Source of the DNA: CAZHLD01 sp964533185
GTDB lineage: Bacteria > Acidobacteriota > Terriglobia > Acidiferrales > UBA7541
Direction: 5' to 3'
DNA length: 18,642 bases
Assembly: GCA_964533185.1 (NCBI GenBank)
Contig: CAZHLD010000065.1
Location: 1 to 18,642 of the forward strand
Part shown: positions 14,870 through 18,642 of the stretch, one piece after another
Numbering within the stretch: the stretch's first letter is position 1
How the letters are laid out: every line of letters starts with the position of its first letter
Notes under the pieces: model-generated
What the model saw: the letters and a program-made list of their open reading frames with translations, nothing else
What the model was told of the DNA's origin: nothing
Database searches by the model: none
Made by a program: the position numbers and the translations under genes

Positions 14870-17800
14870 TTAGAACTGAAACCTGACCGCAAACTGGACC
14901 TGCCGCTCGCGCAGCAGCGTATTCCCCGCTGCGTTCGCCAGCCCAAAGGATGAGTCGAGGCACAGCACGGGTGTACCTGCCGGAATTCCAACTACACTCA
15001 GCGGGGACGGGCAAGCCGACAGCCCCGTCGGGCCTGTGAAGGATGCCGCTGTCGTCGTTCCGATTTGATAGAGCCGGTTATTCACGTCGGTGACGTTCAG
15101 GTGATTGAACAGGTTGAATGCTTCGACCAGGAATTCCACCTTCATCGCTTCCCGGATCGCGAACCGCCGCGAGATGCGCAGATCAACGTTTACCGTCCTC
15201 GGTTGTGTAAACGCATTGCGCGCTACAGACACGTTCCCCGGGTGGAGGAATACCCGGTTCGTGCCGCTTGCACAAATGATTCCGCCCAACCCGCTCGGGC
15301 ACCCCGATGGGTTTCCGGATACCGTTGCCGTGTAGGGCCGCCCGGAGGACACAGAGACGATGGGTGAAATCGTGTAATTGGAGAGCAGCGCACGCACCAC
15401 CGGGCCGCTGTCCTTGAAGTAGTTTGGCTGCCAAATGGCGTTGGCCCCAAACCGGTGTCGGCCCTCGAAATTCGACCGCGCCTGCTCCAGCGCCAAGTTG
15501 TTCGGATCCAGCACTCCGTTTCCGGTCGTAAACGTCTGCGACACCTGCCCGTTGTCGGAGGCCTTTGCATAGGTATAGCCGGTCTGGAACTGCAAGCCGC
15601 TCGTAAACCGCCGGTTCACCTGCAGAATCATCGCGTCGTATTTCGACCGCACCACGCTCGAAATCGTCGTGATGCGCGCCAAGCTTGTGTTCGGCCGCGT
15701 TCCTGTGTACCGATTGATGGTGAAGGTCTGTCCATCAAACCCTCCTCCCACGACTCGGTAGGTGATCGGCGCTGTAGTAGTCGGCAGGTTCCGGTCGAGG
15801 AACTGTGGCAGGCTTCTTCCCAGGCTGCCGATGTAGGAAACCGAGAAAACCGTGTTCCGCATGAATTCCCACTCCACTATGGCGTCAACCTGGTGAATCA
15901 GCGGGAGTGTAAAGGTTCGGTCGAACACGACAATATCCGGCGGCAAAGTGGTTATCGCTGGCGGTGTTGAGAAAACCGCCGGATAAATCGGAGCACCGGC
16001 AGTTGTGGGTGTGAAGCTGAATTGGCGTTGACCGGAAGTGGATCCCGTGTTTGTGATCGCATTCGAGATCGTCGAGTTAATCACCCGTCCGTAGTAGATC
16101 CCGTAGCCGCCACGAACCACCAACTTCCCCTTTCCCAGCATGTCCCACGCAGCTCCTAGTCGGGGTCCAATGTTGTTCTCGTCGGACGGGAATTGACTGG
16201 TCAGCGCGAAAGTGGTCAGCGGGATCTGCGGATTGGGCAGGAATTCCCTCTCATACCGCACTCCGAGATTTACCGTCAGCCGAGGGTGAATTCGCCAGTC
16301 GTCCTGCACGAAAATGTTGAGATCGTTCGTCGTAAACTTAAACGCCGGCTGACCGAATCCCTGTGAATAGTTGGTAAAGCGCCGTATGTTCCCCGGGGGG
16401 CCGATGAAGTCAGTGATAAAGTCCACCCGATTGCTGTAAGTGTACGACCCGCCTTCCGTGAAGAGGTTGTCGAGCAAATCGCTCACGTGGTTGAAGTCGA
16501 ACCCAAACTTGAGCAGGTGTTTCCCCCGCATAATGGCGACGGTATCCGCGATCTGATTTCGCCGTTCGTCCGGGTTGGCACGCCGCTCGAGGAAGTCCGG
16601 CTTTCCAAAGGTAATCCCGGCGGTTCCACCCACGGCGATCTGCGGTGGACGCCCGCCCGGGCCCGTCGTTGGCTCTCCCGGTGCCGGCGCCTGGCTTGTC
16701 TGGAACTCCAGGTCGCGCCCATACTGATACCGGAACTCGTTCGTGATGCTGCTCCCGAACAGCGAGTTGACCCGCGCGATTACCGAATCCACTTTCACGA
16801 AATCATCGCCGAAACTCCGAATTCCTCGCCTCACCGTCGGCTGCGTCTGAATCCCCGCCGGAGAATTCCAGCGCAGCGCGTTGTAGCTCACCGCCAGGTT
16901 GTGGTTGCTGTTGACCTTCCAATCCACCTTCGGAAAGTACAGTTGCTGGCTTCCCTTTCGCGGCACAACACCCGTAATGCTCCGCAGAAAATCCAGTCCC
17001 GAGTTCGCCTGCGCAATAGTTAGGCCGCGTGCACAAAGAGTGGCGTAATCGGTCCCGGTGGGCGGTGCAGGAGTGCAGGACGTCGTCCCGGCTGGCCTCA
17101 AGTCAGCGAGAAACGCACCCGGATCTCCCGGATTCGCCACTCCCGGGAAGTTCCGCTTTTGCTGGTCATAGTTGAAAAAGAAGAACAGCTTGTCTCTAAA
17201 GACCGGCCCCCCAATATTTCCGCCAAACTGATGCCGTCGGTCTTGCGGCTTGATCTTGACCACCGTATTCACACCATTGATCACAATCGTTTGCGTCGTG
17301 AATGCGTTCGTGGCTCCCACTCCGTTGTCCCTGACGTAGTAGAACAGCCCGCCGTGAAACTGGTTCGACCCGCTCTTGGTCACGGCGTTCACCACCCCAC
17401 CCGCCGACCTTCCGTACTCGGCGGAATAGTTCGATGTGTTCACCTGAAACTCTTGGATGGCCGCTTGGCTAATCACATAGCTGATGCGTGTCCGCCCGCG
17501 CTCCTCGGCGAAGAACGCCTGGTTATTGTCCCCGCCGTCCACTGTGTTGTTGTTCAGCAGGCCGGAAATGCCCCGGAAACTGATCAGTCCGAAGTTTCCG
17601 TCGGGCGCCGCTCCCGGCGTCATCAGCGCAAAATTCGACCACCGCCGCCCATTGATGGGCAGCTCGTTGATAGCCTTCTGATTGATGTTCGAGGCGAAAT
17701 CCTGCTGCTGCGTGTTAATGACCGGCGCCTCGGCCGTCGTCTCAATCGTTTCCACCGTCCCTGCCACCGACAGCTCAATCTCCAGCGACGTCACCAGCCC

Positions 17801-18115
17801 GACCTCCACAATCACGTTGCCCCGCTTGTAGGGGCTGAATCCCTTCACCGTTACTTCCACTGAATACTCGCCCGGCTGCAGGTTGATGATGCGGAACCTC
17901 CCGCTCTCATCCGTCGTCGCTGTCGAGCTGGTGTTGGTCCCCACATTCTTGACAGACACACTCGCCCCGGGTATTACCGCCTTCGATTGGTCCGCCACTG
18001 ACCCGCCGATTGCTCCGGCGGTCGTTGACTGCGCATCCGCGCTCGGCGCAAACGCGATCAGCACCGCACACACTGCTAGTAGCACAAATCCGTTTCGACA
18101 CGTTCTTCCTCGCAT
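14870..18115 (-). CDS. Oar-like TonB-dependent receptor, outer membrane
   Basis: 1081 aa from ATG 18115, chosen for the GAGGAGGG ribosome binding site and the signal peptide that follows; the frame is open 42 codons further. Residues 1-28 are a signal peptide (VLLAVCAVLIAFAPSADA, cleavage before Q29). Residues ~32-115 are a carboxypeptidase-regulatory-like beta-sandwich (GSVADQSKAVIPGASVSVKN, DESGRFRIINLQPGEY). A plug region follows (INELPINGRRWSNFALMTPG), then NTSNYSAEYGRSAGGVVNAV, and a long beta-barrel ending in phenylalanine (VQFAVRFQF), the signal read by the BAM complex. Oar-like receptors are found in many copies in Acidobacteriota and are thought to import large substrates such as glycans; no TonB box or ligand is evident here. 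Confidence 0.93.
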   Translation of the reverse strand: MRGRTCRNGFVLLAVCAVLIAFAPSADAQSTTAGAIGGSVADQSKAVIPGASVSVKNVGTNTSSTATTDESGRFRIINLQPGEYSVEVTVKGFSPYKRGNVIVEVGLVTSLEIELSVAGTVETIETTAEAPVINTQQQDFASNINQKAINELPINGRRWSNFALMTPGAAPDGNFGLISFRGISGLLNNNTVDGGDNNQAFFAEERGRTRISYVISQAAIQEFQVNTSNYSAEYGRSAGGVVNAVTKSGSNQFHGGLFYYVRDNGVGATNAFTTQTIVINGVNTVVKIKPQDRRHQFGGNIGGPVFRDKLFFFFNYDQQKRNFPGVANPGDPGAFLADLRPAGTTSCTPAPPTGTDYATLCARGLTIAQANSGLDFLRSITGVVPRKGSQQLYFPKVDWKVNSNHNLAVSYNALRWNSPAGIQTQPTVRRGIRSFGDDFVKVDSVIARVNSLFGSSITNEFRYQYGRDLEFQTSQAPAPGEPTTGPGGRPPQIAVGGTAGITFGKPDFLERRANPDERRNQIADTVAIMRGKHLLKFGFDFNHVSDLLDNLFTEGGSYTYSNRVDFITDFIGPPGNIRRFTNYSQGFGQPAFKFTTNDLNIFVQDDWRIHPRLTVNLGVRYEREFLPNPQIPLTTFALTSQFPSDENNIGPRLGAAWDMLGKGKLVVRGGYGIYYGRVINSTISNAITNTGSTSGQRQFSFTPTTAGAPIYPAVFSTPPAITTLPPDIVVFDRTFTLPLIHQVDAIVEWEFMRNTVFSVSYIGSLGRSLPQFLDRNLPTTTAPITYRVVGGGFDGQTFTINRYTGTRPNTSLARITTISSVVRSKYDAMILQVNRRFTSGLQFQTGYTYAKASDNGQVSQTFTTGNGVLDPNNLALEQARSNFEGRHRFGANAIWQPNYFKDSGPVVRALLSNYTISPIVSVSSGRPYTATVSGNPSGCPSGLGGIICASGTNRVFLHPGNVSVARNAFTQPRTVNVDLRISRRFAIREAMKVEFLVEAFNLFNHLNVTDVNNRLYQIGTTTAASFTGPTGLSACPSPLSVVGIPAGTPVLCLDSSFGLANAAGNTLLRERQVQFAVRFQF

Positions 18116-18255
18116 CGTTTTTCCCTCCTCGTTCAGTTTTCCGCTTTGCTTTGATGAGCAGGCATACCTCAAGAAGGACCACCGACCGCCAAATAACTTC
18201 GTGAAGGACGGCCTACTAGTGTGCCAGTCCAACACCCACACCCCCGATGCCCGCT

Positions 18256-18284
18256 ACTCTAGTAACCCCGCCCCTCATTGTCAA
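18256..18284 (-). promoter_or_regulatory. Sigma70-like promoter for the receptor gene
   Basis: On the minus strand TTGACA (18284-18279), 17-bp spacer, TAGAGT (18261-18256). It predicts a leader of ~130 nt and makes the upstream in-frame codons beyond 18115 part of the leader. Confidence 0.6.
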
Positions 18285-18391
18285 GCAAGACTCATCGGAA
18301 AAAGCCCCCGCATCGCACTCTCACTTCCAGCCTCGCCCTTCTTCATTACTGCTCCATGAGCGCCCGGCCAATTTCCCGTCCCTCCCCCGCC

Positions 18392-18420
18392 TTGTAGTTT
18401 CCCCTCCCCTGGTTTAGAGT
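18392..18420 (+). promoter_or_regulatory. Sigma70-like promoter for the hpt-like gene
   Basis: TTGTAG (18392-18397), 17-bp spacer, TAGAGT (18415-18420), the same -10 as the divergent receptor promoter. A GGAGG ribosome binding site (18437-18441) and ATG 18453 follow. The 18285-18391 interval holds no other feature I can support. Confidence 0.5.
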
Positions 18421-18452
18421 AGCCGCCTTTCTGCACGGAGGCCATCCCGGTC

Positions 18453-18642
18453 ATGCCCAGGCGCGGCAAGAAAAACCTGAAAATCCTCCTGCGCCATTCC
18501 GCCATTCAGCGCCGCGTCAAGGCCATGGCCGCGCAAATCACTCGCGACTTCCGCGGCCAGCATCTTCACCTCATCGGCGTCCTCAAGGGCGCTTCCATTT
18601 TTCTCTCCGACCTCGTCCGCCAGATCCGTCTCGACGTCTCTC
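18453..18642 (+). CDS. hpt: Hypoxanthine phosphoribosyltransferase, 3' end outside window
   Basis: 63 residues are visible before the window ends. After a basic start (MPRRGKKNLKILLRHSAIQR), the segment RRVKAMAAQITRDFRG leads into LIGVLKGASIFLSDLVRQI, the conserved first beta-strand and PPi-binding loop (LKG) of HPRT enzymes, followed by LDV. The enzyme joins hypoxanthine or guanine to PRPP in purine salvage in the cytoplasm. The PRPP-binding EDIIDTG-type motif lies beyond the window, so hypoxanthine versus guanine preference cannot be judged. A GGAGG site 11 bp upstream and a promoter support the start. Confidence 0.85.
   Translation, partial: MPRRGKKNLKILLRHSAIQRRVKAMAAQITRDFRGQHLHLIGVLKGASIFLSDLVRQIRLDVS

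Noticed and set aside
15455..15970. 171-aa plus-strand ORF, and others at 16487-17023 and 17159-17863, opposite the receptor gene
   Set aside because: All lie antisense to the continuous 1081-aa receptor frame that has a signal peptide and family motifs.

Overview
The window looks like chromosomal DNA of an acidobacterium-like organism carrying a small integrated element. The evidence is a very large Oar-type TonB-dependent receptor with an N-terminal carboxypeptidase-regulatory-like domain, a Ser/Thr kinase that opens in the style typical of Acidobacteriota and continues into TolB-like and TPR regions, and intergenic spaces filled with dispersed hairpin repeats. The assignment is inference from gene style; no rRNA or other marker gene is present.

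Region 1 (1-1766): the 3' part of a GT4-like glycosyltransferase overlaps by 4 bp a GH130-type mannoside phosphorylase/hydrolase. This is a carbohydrate operon entered from outside the window.

Region 2 (about 1770-7970): accessory DNA. On the minus strand, a MerR/excisionase-type HTH protein precedes a serine recombinase. Divergently, on the plus strand, come an unrecognised 192-aa protein, two small HTH proteins (one AlpA/Xis-like), a broken or frameshifted small reading frame, a replication protein with a DnaG-type CHC2 zinc finger but no TOPRIM domain, a protein with three paired-cysteine zinc-finger modules, iteron-like repeats, and a tyrosine integrase. The integrase ends 21 bp before a 24-nt sequence with the exact geometry of a tRNA/tmRNA 3' end (T-loop, T-stem, acceptor strand, ACCA). 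The layout resembles a phage-satellite-like or small integrative element. Regulation is probably centred on a palindrome that carries the -35 boxes of two divergent promoters.

Region 3 (7980-14870): ordinary chromosomal genes. These are a VOC/PhnB-like protein, a membrane-anchored tyrosine/dual-specificity phosphatase (minus), the translational GTPase TypA/BipA behind a leader with a terminator-like hairpin, and the kinase-TolB-TPR protein. Four copies of a degenerate 'GTCAT..GAG-hairpin-GAAGAATC' repeat and several palindromes lie between them.

Region 4 (14870-18642): a 1081-aa TonB-dependent receptor-like outer membrane protein (minus) shares a roughly 340-bp divergent intergenic space with the start of a hypoxanthine phosphoribosyltransferase gene, which runs off the window. 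Most chromosomal genes here have a convincing sigma70-like promoter with 17-bp spacing. No CRISPR array, complete tRNA or rRNA was seen.
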